In this document: positions 8,508 through 16,522 of the stretch, piece by piece | How positions within the stretch are numbered: position 1 is the stretch's first letter | Layout of the letters: each line of letters begins with the position of its first letter | Assembly: GCA_030835135.1 (NCBI GenBank) | Contig: JAUQWO010000003.1 | Location: 62,001 to 126,000, forward strand | Length of the DNA stretch: 64,000 nucleotides | Direction of reading: 5' to 3' | Origin: Bacteroidota bacterium | GTDB taxonomy: Bacteria; Bacteroidota; Ignavibacteria; UBA10030; UBA6906 | Notes under the pieces: model-generated | The model's input: only the letters and a program-made list of their open reading frames with translations | Database searches by the model: none | What the model was told of the DNA's origin: nothing | Position numbers and translations under genes: made by a program

Positions 8508-9140
8508 TCAATCGAACGATGCAGGCCGCAGCGGATCGGCGAGATGGGCCTGAACCTCCACAAGGTGCCGGTGCTCGGTGCGCGTTCCGGAGAGCGGTGG
8601 AATGTTATCGAACGCAAAGTACCGGGCATCCAATGTCTCGTCACCCCCGTGCGGTTCGCCGCCGAGCAGCTCACAGAGGAACACGATCTTGTACGCGTGA
8701 TAGAACGCGCGGGGCTGACCGATGCGATTCGCATCGAAGACGCCCACGATCTTGTGCGGGCGGACGATGAGACCGCTCTCCTCCGCAACTTCGCGTACAA
8801 CCATGTCCGTGGGATACTCATCGACGTCGGCCCACCCACCCGGCATGCACCACTTCCCATCAGCCTTCTCGTGCACGAGAAGGATCTTGCCGTCCTGCAC
8901 AATGGCACCGCGCACATCGACCTTCGGTGTCGCATAGCCCGGTTGAGCCAGGAAGTCCTGGTGGAGTTCCTCCTGGTCGGCCCCGAGGTGGTCCGCCGTG
9001 ATCTCCGCGGCAAGTTCCATCAGCCGGCGGTACCGCACGAGGTCGTATTCCCCCGTCGCGAACGTCAGCCCGGTCTGCGCGATCGCCTGGATCTCCCTGG
9101 CCCACGCGAGCCACCGGGGTTCGATCCGTTGCTTACCCAC
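8508..9140 (-). CDS. NUDIX hydrolase with N-terminal NUDIX_N domain
   Basis: 210 residues from GTG 9140, whose first bases overlap the rhaA stop (GTGGGTAA). This gives the usual length of the family and excludes a long unlikely upstream extension. Residues ~8-65 match the helical NUDIX_N dimerisation domain (WLAWAREIQAIAQTGL), followed by the Nudix fold with the box GWADVDEYPTDMVVREVAEE, in which the REVAEE glutamates bind metal. Related proteins hydrolyse ADP-ribose or similar nucleoside diphosphate derivatives. It is translationally coupled to rhaA. Confidence 0.85.
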   Translation of the reverse strand: MGKQRIEPRWLAWAREIQAIAQTGLTFATGEYDLVRYRRLMELAAEITADHLGADQEELHQDFLAQPGYATPKVDVRGAIVQDGKILLVHEKADGKWCMPGGWADVDEYPTDMVVREVAEESGLIVRPHKIVGVFDANRIGQPRAFYHAYKIVFLCELLGGEPHGGDETLDARYFAFDNIPPLSGTRTEHRHLVEVQAHLADPLRPASFD

Positions 9141-10404
9141 GGGCGGCCAGCACCGTCCGTTCGTACTCCATGATGGCCGTCCGGAGCGCTTCGCCGGTCG
9201 GGACCCCGGCATGCGCGCAGAAGGCATCCCACACCGCACCGAACGGCATGGCTTTGAGGTCCTCCAGGAGCGACATGCGCGCGAAGAAGTTGCCCTCTTC
9301 CTCATAAGCGGCGAGCTTTGCCCGGGGCTCGAGCAATGCGCGGAGGAGGGCCTTCTGCGTCGCGCGTGAACCGAGGACCCACGCACCGATACGATTCATG
9401 CTGGCATCGAAGAAGTCGAGCGCGATGCGCATACGGCTCAGCGCGTCGGCACGCACGATCTCTTCCATGAGCGACGTCGTATCATCGTTCAGGGTCACGA
9501 CATGATCGCTGTCCCACCGCACGCCGCGGCTCACATGCAGGAGCAACTCATCATTGAAGAGCAGCATCGATGAGATCTTGTCCGCGAGCGACTCGGTCGG
9601 ATGGAAGTGCCCCATGTCCAGACAGATCAGCAGCTTCCGGGTGATGGCATACCCCATGTAGAATTCATGCGACCCGACGACGAACGACTCGCTGCCGATG
9701 CCGAACAGCTTGCTTTCCACCGCGTCGCGGCAATCGTCGGCATCGTACTTCTTCGCATAGATCGTATCGAGCGCATCCCGCAGCAACGTGCGGTGCAGCG
9801 AGCGGCGCACGGTCGTGTCTTTCGCGCCGTCCGGGATCCACAGATTGTGCACGCAGGGAGTGCCGAGGGTCTTGCCGATCACGGCACTGATCTCACGGCA
9901 GCGGCGGACGTGTTCGATCCAGAACGCGCGGATCGCCGGATCGGTGCTGCTCAGCGTGTAGCCACTGTCGGCGTGCGGGTGGCCGAAGCAGGTCGAATTG
10001 AAGTCCAAGCCCATCTTCTGGTCACGGCACCAGTCCATCCAGCTCTTGAAATGGACCGGCTCGATGGCATCGCGGTCGACGGCCTTCGCGCCGAAGTCGC
10101 CATACATGGCATGCAGATTCAGGCGGTGCGAACCGGGAATGAGGGATGCGGCTTTCGCGACATCCGCGCGGAGCTCCGCGATCGTTCGTGCCGCGCCGCG
10201 ATACCCGCCGGTCACCTGGATCCCGCCGGACGATGCCGCGTCGGCGTGCCGCTCGAACCCGCGCACATCGTCGCCCTGCCAGCAGTGGAGGGAGAGCGAG
10301 ACGGAACGGAGGGTCTTCAGGGTCTGGTCCACATCAACACCCAGCGCAGCATACTGTTCGCGGGCGATGGCAAAGGCGGCAGAGGTCGACGGCGTGGCGG
10401 TCAT
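9133..10404 (-). CDS. rhaA: L-rhamnose isomerase
   Basis: 423 residues from ATG 10404, close to the 419 of the E. coli enzyme. It converts L-rhamnose to L-rhamnulose in the cytoplasm. Long stretches follow the classical RhaA type, including SLHCWQGDDVRGFE, LDFNSTCFGHPHADSGYTLS, ESKLFGIGSESF, DMGHFHPTE, HVSRGVRWDSDHVV and LDFFDASMNRI, with the metal-binding Glu, Asp and His residues retained. No rhamnulokinase, aldolase, transporter or RhaR/S-type regulator is nearby; the downstream partners are NUDIX, esterase and peptidase genes. No clear Shine-Dalgarno precedes the ATG, so a start a few codons upstream is possible. Confidence 0.92.
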   Translation of the reverse strand: MTATPSTSAAFAIAREQYAALGVDVDQTLKTLRSVSLSLHCWQGDDVRGFERHADAASSGGIQVTGGYRGAARTIAELRADVAKAASLIPGSHRLNLHAMYGDFGAKAVDRDAIEPVHFKSWMDWCRDQKMGLDFNSTCFGHPHADSGYTLSSTDPAIRAFWIEHVRRCREISAVIGKTLGTPCVHNLWIPDGAKDTTVRRSLHRTLLRDALDTIYAKKYDADDCRDAVESKLFGIGSESFVVGSHEFYMGYAITRKLLICLDMGHFHPTESLADKISSMLLFNDELLLHVSRGVRWDSDHVVTLNDDTTSLMEEIVRADALSRMRIALDFFDASMNRIGAWVLGSRATQKALLRALLEPRAKLAAYEEEGNFFARMSLLEDLKAMPFGAVWDAFCAHAGVPTGEALRTAIMEYERTVLAARG

Positions 10405-10479
10405 GGTCAGTACCGGATTGGTGGTTCGGGAATGGATCGGAGTGTAAGGTAGCAAGGGAGGGCGACAATTGCAAAGGAA

Positions 10480-10508
10480 GTTCCGGCAGTTGCTTCTCCT
10501 GCCGGAAC
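10480..10508. promoter_or_regulatory. Perfect 10-bp inverted repeat overlapping a promoter
   Basis: GTTCCGGCAG (10480-10489) and CTGCCGGAAC (10499-10508) flank a 9-nt spacer. The element covers the predicted -35 and part of the spacer of the promoter for the gene at 10551. It may be an operator, or alternatively a terminator-like structure in the divergent intergenic region. Confidence 0.45.
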
Positions 10509-10518
10509 TCCGTACCAT
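10490..10518 (+). promoter_or_regulatory. Candidate promoter for the chalcone isomerase-like gene
   Basis: TTGCTT (10490-10495), a 17-nt spacer and TACCAT (10513-10518) put a transcription start near 10525, about 25 nt before the ATG and before the AGGAG ribosome-binding site. The spacing matches four other candidate promoters in this window. Confidence 0.4.
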
Positions 10519-10550
10519 GACGCTCGCCACCCATCATATCAGGAGACCCC

Positions 10551-11165
10551 ATGAAGTCCACCCTCACTGCCCTTCTCGCCCTGCTGCTGGTCGCCGCCAT
10601 GCCGCATCGCACCGTTGCACAGGACCGTGTGCAGGAATCCTCCACCGGGAAGTACTTCCCCACGCAGGTCACCGTTACGTACGAGGGGAAGAACTACAGT
10701 CTGGCTCTCACAGGGACCGCCGTGCGGAAGAAGGTGGTCTTCAAGGTCTATGGGATCGGTCACTATGCCGAGAACCCGCCGGCCGGGTCCGCGGAGGACG
10801 TGCTCGCCGCGCTCCTCACCGATGGGAAAGCGAAGCAGATCACCATGGAGTTCGTGCGCGATGTGGACGTGGAGAAGATCCAGGGTGCGTACCGCGATGG
10901 GTTCAAAGAGAACCTGTCCGAAGCGGATGCCACGTCGCTCGCTCCGCTCGTGGAGCAGTTCCTGGGCTACTTCAAGAAGGAAGTGAAAGAGAACGACCGG
11001 TTCGTCCTGCAGTGGCTCCCCGGGGGTGTCGTGATCGCGCAGACACAGGGGACGACCCACCCACCCGTCAAAAGCGTTGCGTTCGCGAAGGCACTCTGGT
11101 CCATCTGGCTCGGCGAGGATTCGATCGTCGACCGCGAGGACCTGGTCGCCCGCACGGCGAAGTGA
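10551..11165 (+). CDS. Secreted chalcone isomerase-like protein
   Basis: 204 residues, ATG preceded by AGGAGACCCC. A signal peptide (LTALLALLLVAAMPHRTVAQ) is followed by a chalcone isomerase-like fold of the bacterial Chalcone_3 type, with the typical segments GKNYSLALTGTAVRKKVVFKVYG-like beta strand (only partly quoted here), EFVRDVDVEKIQ and ALWSIWLGEDSI. Bacterial members are periplasmic and are not known to isomerise chalcones; fatty-acid or lipid binding has been suggested for the fold. It is monocistronic and converges on the ABC ATPase gene. Confidence 0.8.
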   Translation: MKSTLTALLALLLVAAMPHRTVAQDRVQESSTGKYFPTQVTVTYEGKNYSLALTGTAVRKKVVFKVYGIGHYAENPPAGSAEDVLAALLTDGKAKQITMEFVRDVDVEKIQGAYRDGFKENLSEADATSLAPLVEQFLGYFKKEVKENDRFVLQWLPGGVVIAQTQGTTHPPVKSVAFAKALWSIWLGEDSIVDREDLVARTAK

Positions 11166-11189
11166 TCGTTCCGGTATGTCCGGAAGGGG

Positions 11190-11873
11190 TCAGAAGGTGA
11201 TCCCTTCCGGATCCGCGGTATCCCGTACTACCCTTCCCCTCTCAAGCTGCACGAACCGCGTACAACACCAGCGCGCAAATTCCAGGTCATGGGTCGCCAT
11301 CAGCATCGCCCCCGGACGCCCGCGCAACAATGCCGCCAGCGACCTGCGCCCCGGCGGGTCCAATGCACCCGATGGTTCATCCAACAACAGCAGCGGTGGT
11401 TCGTGGATGAGAACCCCGGCGAGCGCGGCCCTCAGTTTCTGTCCGTGCGACAGCTCGTACGGCGATCCCTCCGCGAGTGCTGCAATGCCCATGACCTCCA
11501 TCATCGCACCCGCACGCCGCCGCACGTCCTCGCCGCTCACGCCATCGCGTACCAATGCGTATTCAACGTCATCCCTGATCCGTGGGAACAACAACTGATC
11601 CTCCGGGTTCGAGAACAGGAATCCGATCCGGCCGCGCACGGCATCGATGGAGGTCCGGCTCAGAACGACGCCATCCACCGCGATCGATCCTTCGAACGGC
11701 ACGAGACCCGCGATCGCCAGCAACAGACTGGTCTTTCCTGATCCGTTCAGACCAAGAAGCGCAACACGCTCGCCCGGCGCCACGGTAAGCGAGCATGCAT
11801 CGAGGACAGCGCGTGACGAACTCGGATAGCGCATCGAGACGCGTTCGACGCTGAGGGCGGGTGCACCGGGCAT
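11190..11873 (-). CDS. ECF transporter ATP-binding subunit (CbiO/EcfA-like)
   Basis: 227 residues from ATG 11873, which overlaps the stop of the CbiQ-like gene (TGATG). Hallmarks of an ABC ATPase are present: Walker A GLNGSGKTSLL near residue 43, Q-loop FLFSNPEDQLLFP typical of CbiO/EcfA, signature LSHGQKLRAALA, Walker B LLLLDEPSGALD and switch MATHDLE. It powers the ECF transporter formed with the adjacent T and S subunits. Only one ATPase is encoded here, so it probably forms a homodimer. It is the last gene of the nikR operon and converges on the chalcone isomerase-like gene. Confidence 0.88.
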   Translation of the reverse strand: MPGAPALSVERVSMRYPSSSRAVLDACSLTVAPGERVALLGLNGSGKTSLLLAIAGLVPFEGSIAVDGVVLSRTSIDAVRGRIGFLFSNPEDQLLFPRIRDDVEYALVRDGVSGEDVRRRAGAMMEVMGIAALAEGSPYELSHGQKLRAALAGVLIHEPPLLLLDEPSGALDPPGRRSLAALLRGRPGAMLMATHDLEFARWCCTRFVQLERGRVVRDTADPEGITF

Positions 11874-12550
11874 CACGCACCCCTCCAATGAGAGGACCAG
11901 ACTGCAAGGACGGAGAGGACCACCGAACACACGAGCACGCACGCGGTGCCCCTGGTCCATCCGATGGCAGCGACGGAGGGCAGACGATGACCGTAGCCAC
12001 GGACGGTCATCGCGAGCGCCACCCGTTCCGCACGAAAAGCGATACGCGGCAACCATGTTGCCGGAAGGGCCCGGCCGAAGGCCATGATGCCCCGGAACCC
12101 ATGCACGCCGCCGCGGACCGCGATCGCCCGGTGGATCGCGCGCGTCTCGCGCCCGAGCACGCCGGTCTGATGGAGCACCTGGAGCAGAAGGAACCGCAGG
12201 AAGGTGGGAAGCGGGAGCCGCACCACAACGTCCGATGTCTCCTGTACCGCGAGCGCTGTTGCCGGACCCATCAGTGTCAGAGCGGCCGCCAGCCCCTTGA
12301 TGACGATCCCGGGGGAACTCCAGAGCAGCGCCGGCAGATACATGACCGTTCCGGCCGTCACGAGCCCGAGCAGGCGCAAGTGATGGCGGCGGTGGAGGAG
12401 GAGCGCAACACCGGCCAGCCCGCCTGCCGCGATCATCCCGTACGGGTGCGAGGTGTCCGTGAACAGAACCCCTGCACAGAGAACCGTGCCGCACATCATG
12501 CGGACGGCCGGATCGAGTTCCAGTATCGGGAGCGCGCTCACGCCGTCCAC
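11873..12550 (-). CDS. ECF transporter transmembrane T component (CbiQ/EcfT-like)
   Basis: 225 residues with four to six hydrophobic segments. The cytoplasmic coupling region has the two family motifs in the form AIAVRGG and TVRGYGHR, the short helices that dock onto the ATPase. The product assembles with the CbiO-like ATPase and the S component encoded upstream. The gene overlaps the methyltransferase gene by 13 nt and the ATPase start by 1 nt, so translation is coupled. Confidence 0.85.
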   Translation of the reverse strand: MDGVSALPILELDPAVRMMCGTVLCAGVLFTDTSHPYGMIAAGGLAGVALLLHRRHHLRLLGLVTAGTVMYLPALLWSSPGIVIKGLAAALTLMGPATALAVQETSDVVVRLPLPTFLRFLLLQVLHQTGVLGRETRAIHRAIAVRGGVHGFRGIMAFGRALPATWLPRIAFRAERVALAMTVRGYGHRLPSVAAIGWTRGTACVLVCSVVLSVLAVWSSHWRGA

Positions 12551-13137
12551 CGTCCACTCACGCGGTATGTGTCCTGCGTATCGATCTGTTCGATGACAAC
12601 GTACCCCGCACGCTCCAGCAGGTGACCCATATCGGCTGCAGGAGGGAGGAGGTCATGCCGTATCGCACCGCCGACACCCGTATGGATCGCGTTGATCTTG
12701 TCCCTCCCATCGATGTGCAGCACATGGAGCTGGCCGCCGGGCCGCAGCACCCGCCCGAGTTCCTTCGCCACACGTTCCGGCGCAGGGAAATGCGGCCATG
12801 CGCTGAAGCAGATCACCCGGTCGACACTGCGCCCGGGTAGCGGCAACGACGCCGCGTCAGCGACGAGCCAACGCACGCGGGGATCCGGGAGCCGCCGCTG
12901 TGCCATGGTGATCATCGCCGGAGCGAGATCGACGGCAGTGATGCGGGCAGCGTCACCCAGCGCCGCGCACAGGACATGCGTGAGGTTGCCGGTACCACAC
13001 CCCAGGTCGACGACGTGCTCGTCCGTCCGCAGACCATACCCGCGCACGACCCCCGCCAGTGTGCCCTGCACCTTCGCACCATCGGTGAATGAGTCCCAGC
13101 GGGCAGCAAGATCGTCAAAATACGCGCGGCGGTCCAT
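12538..13137 (-). CDS. Class I SAM-dependent methyltransferase
   Basis: 199 residues from ATG 13137, one base after the S-component stop (TGACATG). Motif I is clear (VVDLGCGTGNLTHVL near residue 45), with ITAVDLAPAMI as motif II region and a late VLRPGGQLHVLHIDG strand. The closest general match is the UbiE/COG2226-like group. A methyltransferase placed between the S and T components of an ECF transporter under NikR is unusual. It could modify the transported ligand or a metal-chelating compound, but the substrate is not readable. Confidence 0.8.
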   Translation of the reverse strand: MDRRAYFDDLAARWDSFTDGAKVQGTLAGVVRGYGLRTDEHVVDLGCGTGNLTHVLCAALGDAARITAVDLAPAMITMAQRRLPDPRVRWLVADAASLPLPGRSVDRVICFSAWPHFPAPERVAKELGRVLRPGGQLHVLHIDGRDKINAIHTGVGGAIRHDLLPPAADMGHLLERAGYVVIEQIDTQDTYRVSGRWTA

Positions 13138-13138
13138 G

Positions 13139-13681
13139 TCAGATGCTCCTTCGTGCTTCAATGGAACGGCGGACGCGTGCAACCATCGGGAGGACGACGA
13201 TCATGAGCACAACACCGGGCCATCCCGAGATGAACGAGATCCCCGCGACGAATGCCGCGGGGAGGGAGAGCATCGCGGAAGTAGCGAAGAGCAGGACCGT
13301 ATTGAGGATCCGGCCCGCGAGCAGAACGGGGACCACATGGCCCACCACCGGGAATGCGGGATATCGTCTGCGCAGGAGCGCAAGCGATCCGGCCATGAGT
13401 CCGATCTCAACGGCCATCACCAGCGCCACGGGCGGGAACAACGGCGGCATGCCGGTCAGGACCGAGGACAGCATGGGGATGAGGAGGCCGACGATCCCCG
13501 CGACACGGGACCCCGCAAAAAACGGCAAGGTCATGAGAGGGATATACATCGGCATGAGGAAATGCCCGAGGTGCAGCAAGTGGAACAGCGACGGCAGCGC
13601 GAGTGCGGCAGCACCGAAGAGCCCGCCGTACGCGAGCTCGCGCGCCGGGCGATCATCCGGAGGAACAAAGGAGCCGGCCAT
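13139..13681 (-). CDS. ECF transporter substrate-binding S component
   Basis: 180 residues from ATG 13681, overlapping the stop of the TonB receptor frame (TGATG). It is very hydrophobic, about six membrane helices, with the S-component-like segments FLMPMYIPLMTLPFFAG and LLIPMLSSVLTGMPPLF. The latter resembles the PMHIPV...P.LS..LTGMPP pattern of a widespread uncharacterised S-component family. It lacks the N-terminal MHIPDG of NikM/CbiM, so it is not a standard nickel/cobalt S subunit even though nikR heads the operon. The ligand is unknown. Confidence 0.75.
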   Translation of the reverse strand: MAGSFVPPDDRPARELAYGGLFGAAALALPSLFHLLHLGHFLMPMYIPLMTLPFFAGSRVAGIVGLLIPMLSSVLTGMPPLFPPVALVMAVEIGLMAGSLALLRRRYPAFPVVGHVVPVLLAGRILNTVLLFATSAMLSLPAAFVAGISFISGWPGVVLMIVVLPMVARVRRSIEARRSI

Positions 13682-14748
13682 CAGCGTGTCTCCCATCGCA
13701 CGCCCACCTGGACCGTCCGTCCGGGCATCGGATAGTCCCACATCGTCTGATACGTCACGCCGGTGAGATTCTCTCCGGAGATATGGACATCGATCCCATC
13801 CGCCAGGCCAAACGTGACGCGAGCAGCAAGCGTCGTGTAGTCGGGCAATGCCCGCGTCGCGTTGTCCGCTCCATAGAGGCCGGCGATCGAACGGACAGAG
13901 AGATTTGCGATCCATGGCCCGTTGGTGTACCGGAGTTCCGCGAACACCTTATGGCGCGGACTCGCCATCGTCTGGGCGCCGGCATCGAGGTATCCATACG
14001 TGGCATCCATGGTCAGGTCCCAGGGCAGACGCCAGGCGGCCGCAACCTCGACGCCGCGGTCGACGAATTTGCCCGAGTTCGTGAGCTTGAGATTCGGAAA
14101 ACGTCCCTCGGTCCGGATCATGTTCGTCCCTTCAGAGACGAACGCCGTCACCTCCACCGAGTTGAACGGCCCGAATGACCGGAGGAAGCTCAGTTCGTAG
14201 TTCCACATGGATTCGGGTTCAAGCAACGGATTGGGAGCCGGGAAGAGGAACATTTCGCGGATGGTGGGACTCCGGAACCCACGACCGGCTGACCCTTTGA
14301 GGATGGTCGCTCCATCGAGACGATAGGCGATACCCGCCTGGGGCATCAGGACATCGCCGTACATGCTCCCATGATTCAATCGGAGACCGCCATTGAGCGT
14401 GAACCGGTCCAGGAGTGTCTGCTGCACGAGCGCATAGACGCCATACTCGCTCACAACGTGCTCGCCGTAGGACAGATTCGTCTTCCGGTTCTTCGCCTCG
14501 CCTCCATACCGTTTGTAGTCCACACCGCCGGTGATCTGCGTTCCGCCAGCCAGCGTGATCCCCTGATAGGCCAGCACGCCGATGCCGTTGTCAGTGGAAT
14601 GGAACCCATCATAGATGTCGTGCCTGCCAAAATTGAAGTAGGCCTTCACAGCGCCGGCGATCTGTCCGGACCGGTTCTCGAGCGCGAACCCGGAACTGCC
14701 GCGGGTGATGTCCACCCAGTTGTCGACTCGTGGGAGGGAGCTGGTCAT
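13681..14748 (-). pseudogene. TonB-dependent receptor, C-terminal beta-barrel only
   Basis: 355 codons start at ATG 14748, one base after the nikR stop (TAGCATG). The product corresponds to the C-terminal two-thirds of a BtuB-like barrel (KGSAGRGFRSPTIREMFLFP, NPLLEPESMWNYEL, the final strand TVQVGVRW). A complete receptor is about 600-700 residues with a signal peptide, TonB box and plug; all of these are missing and the upstream DNA is entirely nikR. The remaining frame has no stops or frameshifts, and its stop is coupled to the next gene. A recent deletion, a misassembly or, less likely, a functional barrel-only product are possible. Its original role was probably outer-membrane uptake of a metal complex. 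Confidence 0.75.
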
Positions 14749-14749
14749 G

Positions 14750-15169
14750 CTACAGTTCTCTCGTGGTCGTCAGATTGAGACTGCTGTGCTTCACGCCCTT
14801 GAAGCTTGCGAGCGCGGCACCGATGTCACGGATCTCGCCTGCACTGCCCTTGAGCAAGATGACCTCGAGGCAGTTGTGATGGTCCAGATGGACATGCGTG
14901 GTCGAGATGATCTGTTCATGGTGGTCGTGTTGCAGGCCTGTCAGGTGATCTTCCAGTTCGCGCTGATGATGATCATACACGAGGGAGAGCACGCCGGTCG
15001 CTGCGGCCTTGGGATCCTGGATGCCCTCCTCCACCAGTTTTGCACGGATGAGGTCCCGGAGGGCTTCCGAACGCGTGCCGTAACCGGCGCGGCCGATGTA
15101 CCTGTCGAATTTGTTGATCAGATCATGCTCGATGGAGACGCCGAAGCGCACCAGAGAGTGTCGGGACAT
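14750..15169 (-). CDS. nikR: Nickel-responsive transcriptional regulator NikR
   Basis: 139 residues. The N-terminal ribbon-helix-helix DNA-binding domain (VRFGVSIEHDLINKFDRYI, RSEALRDLIR) is followed by the ACT-like nickel domain. The nickel ligands of E. coli NikR are conserved: the His of GLQHDHHEQ, the two His of THVHLDHH and the Cys of NCLEV. With Ni bound it represses nickel uptake genes. Here it heads a six-gene operon with 1-nt gaps or overlaps throughout, so it probably autoregulates; a NikR-like half-site overlaps its predicted -10. Confidence 0.93.
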   Translation of the reverse strand: MSRHSLVRFGVSIEHDLINKFDRYIGRAGYGTRSEALRDLIRAKLVEEGIQDPKAAATGVLSLVYDHHQRELEDHLTGLQHDHHEQIISTTHVHLDHHNCLEVILLKGSAGEIRDIGAALASFKGVKHSSLNLTTTREL

Positions 15170-15187
15170 GGTAGCACCTTTTTCAGA

Positions 15188-15216
15188 AATGTAACACGCC
15201 GCTGCAACAGATGCAA
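15188..15216 (-). promoter_or_regulatory. Candidate nikR-operon promoter with NikR-like half-site
   Basis: On the minus strand TTGCAT (15216-15211), a 17-nt spacer and TACATT (15193-15188) lie 19 nt before the nikR ATG. The heptamer GTGTTAC (complement of 15191-15197), the half-site known from several NikR regulons, overlaps the -10. On the plus strand GTAGCAC (15171-15177) lies 13 nt from GTAACAC, but in direct rather than inverted orientation. Confidence 0.4.
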
Positions 15217-15231
15217 GCCCCTCGCTCCCCT

Positions 15232-15260
15232 TTGCGTCTCCCGGCCCATTTCGGTATATT
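15232..15260 (+). promoter_or_regulatory. Candidate promoter of the MFS gene giving a nearly leaderless mRNA
   Basis: TTGCGT (15232-15237), 17 nt and TATATT (15255-15260) predict a transcription start about 15266-15268, immediately before the ATG at 15269. No Shine-Dalgarno precedes that ATG. Confidence 0.45.
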
Positions 15261-15268
15261 GATGAAAT

Positions 15269-16504
15269 ATGGAACCGTGGCGCAAGAACCTGTACACCCT
15301 CTGGGGAACACAATTCCTGGCAATGCTCGGGATGAACCTTGTGGTCCCCTTCCTCCCGTTCTATATCCGGCATCTTGGCGTCACCGAGCCCGACGAACTC
15401 GCCCGGTGGAGCGGTCTCGTATTCTCCGGACCATTCATCCTGTCGCTCCTGGCCACGCCCCTCTGGGGTACACTGGGCGACCGGTACGGACGGAAGCCGA
15501 TGGTGGTGCGTGCGCTCTTCGGCCTCGCGATCTCCCAACTCCTGATCGGATTCTCCCAGAACGTCTACCATCTGCTCGCCTTCCGCATCGTCCAGGGAGC
15601 CATCAGCGGCTTCATCGCATCCTCCCTCGCCCTGGTGTCGGCGAACACCCCGAAGGAACGCATGGGGTATGCGATGGGCTTCCTCCAATCATCCACGGCA
15701 GGCGGGATGGTCCTCGGCCCGTTCATCGGGGGACTCCTTGCCGATCTCATTGGTTTCCGGGCCACCTTCTTCGTTACCGCAAGTCTCTGTGCCATCGCCG
15801 GGGTCATCGTCATGTTCCTGGTCACCGAATTGCACAAGGTGCACCCCCACGCGCGCACGTTCACGGTGTTCGATAACCTCCGGTTGATGTGGACCGATCA
15901 CCGGCTCCGCATCATCGCCATCACCCTCATCGCCTCCCAGCTCTCGGTCCTCATGGCCGAACCGATCTTCGCCCTCTTCATCGAAGGGTTCAAGACCGGC
16001 GGACAATACATCTCCACGATCGCCGGGGGGATCTTCTCCATCGCCGGACTTTTCATGGTGATCTCCGCGCCCTGGTGGGGCAGGCGGACGGACCGGACTG
16101 GGTACCGGTTGAACCTGACGATCGCGATCGGGGTCGTTGCCCTCTGTTACGTCGGCCACCTGGTGGTCACCTCACTGTACGTCCTTGTGATCCTCCGCGC
16201 GTTTCTGGGCTTTGCCCGCGGTGCCATCCTCCCCTCGCTGTATGCCCTCACCAGCGTGTGGGCGCCACCCGAACGCCAGGGCGGCATGATGGCGATAGCC
16301 TCGAGCATGACCATCTTCGGCAACCTCATCGGCCCATCCATCGGAGGCGTCATCGCGGGCGACTTCGGCGTCACCGCGCCCTTCGCCGTGAATAGTATCC
16401 TTCTCTTCGTCGTTGCGTATGTCGTCTGGAAGTTCCTCAGAGACCCGGTGCGTCCGGCGGTAAACACCACCGGGATGCCGGAACAGGTCTCACCCACAGA
16501 ATAG
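15269..16504 (+). CDS. MFS transporter, drug-exporter type
   Basis: 411 residues with about 12 membrane helices. The MFS motif A is seen as GTLGDRYGRKPM between helices 2 and 3, and GRRTDRTGYR marks the equivalent loop in the second half. Helix 5 carries the antiporter-type stretch GGMVLGPFIGGLLAD (motif C region). This pattern fits the 12-TM drug:H+ antiporter group (TetA-like), though the substrate is not determinable. It is divergent from nikR with a 99-bp shared promoter region and is followed 18 nt later by polA. Confidence 0.87.
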   Translation: MEPWRKNLYTLWGTQFLAMLGMNLVVPFLPFYIRHLGVTEPDELARWSGLVFSGPFILSLLATPLWGTLGDRYGRKPMVVRALFGLAISQLLIGFSQNVYHLLAFRIVQGAISGFIASSLALVSANTPKERMGYAMGFLQSSTAGGMVLGPFIGGLLADLIGFRATFFVTASLCAIAGVIVMFLVTELHKVHPHARTFTVFDNLRLMWTDHRLRIIAITLIASQLSVLMAEPIFALFIEGFKTGGQYISTIAGGIFSIAGLFMVISAPWWGRRTDRTGYRLNLTIAIGVVALCYVGHLVVTSLYVLVILRAFLGFARGAILPSLYALTSVWAPPERQGGMMAIASSMTIFGNLIGPSIGGVIAGDFGVTAPFAVNSILLFVVAYVVWKFLRDPVRPAVNTTGMPEQVSPTE

Positions 16505-16522
16505 TCTGGGAAGAACGATCAC

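Noticed and set aside
11874-12557. N-terminal extension joining the ABC ATPase frame to sequence over the CbiQ-like gene
   Set aside because: The CbiQ-like protein occupies this DNA in another frame, and the TGATG overlap gives the ATPase its start at 11873.
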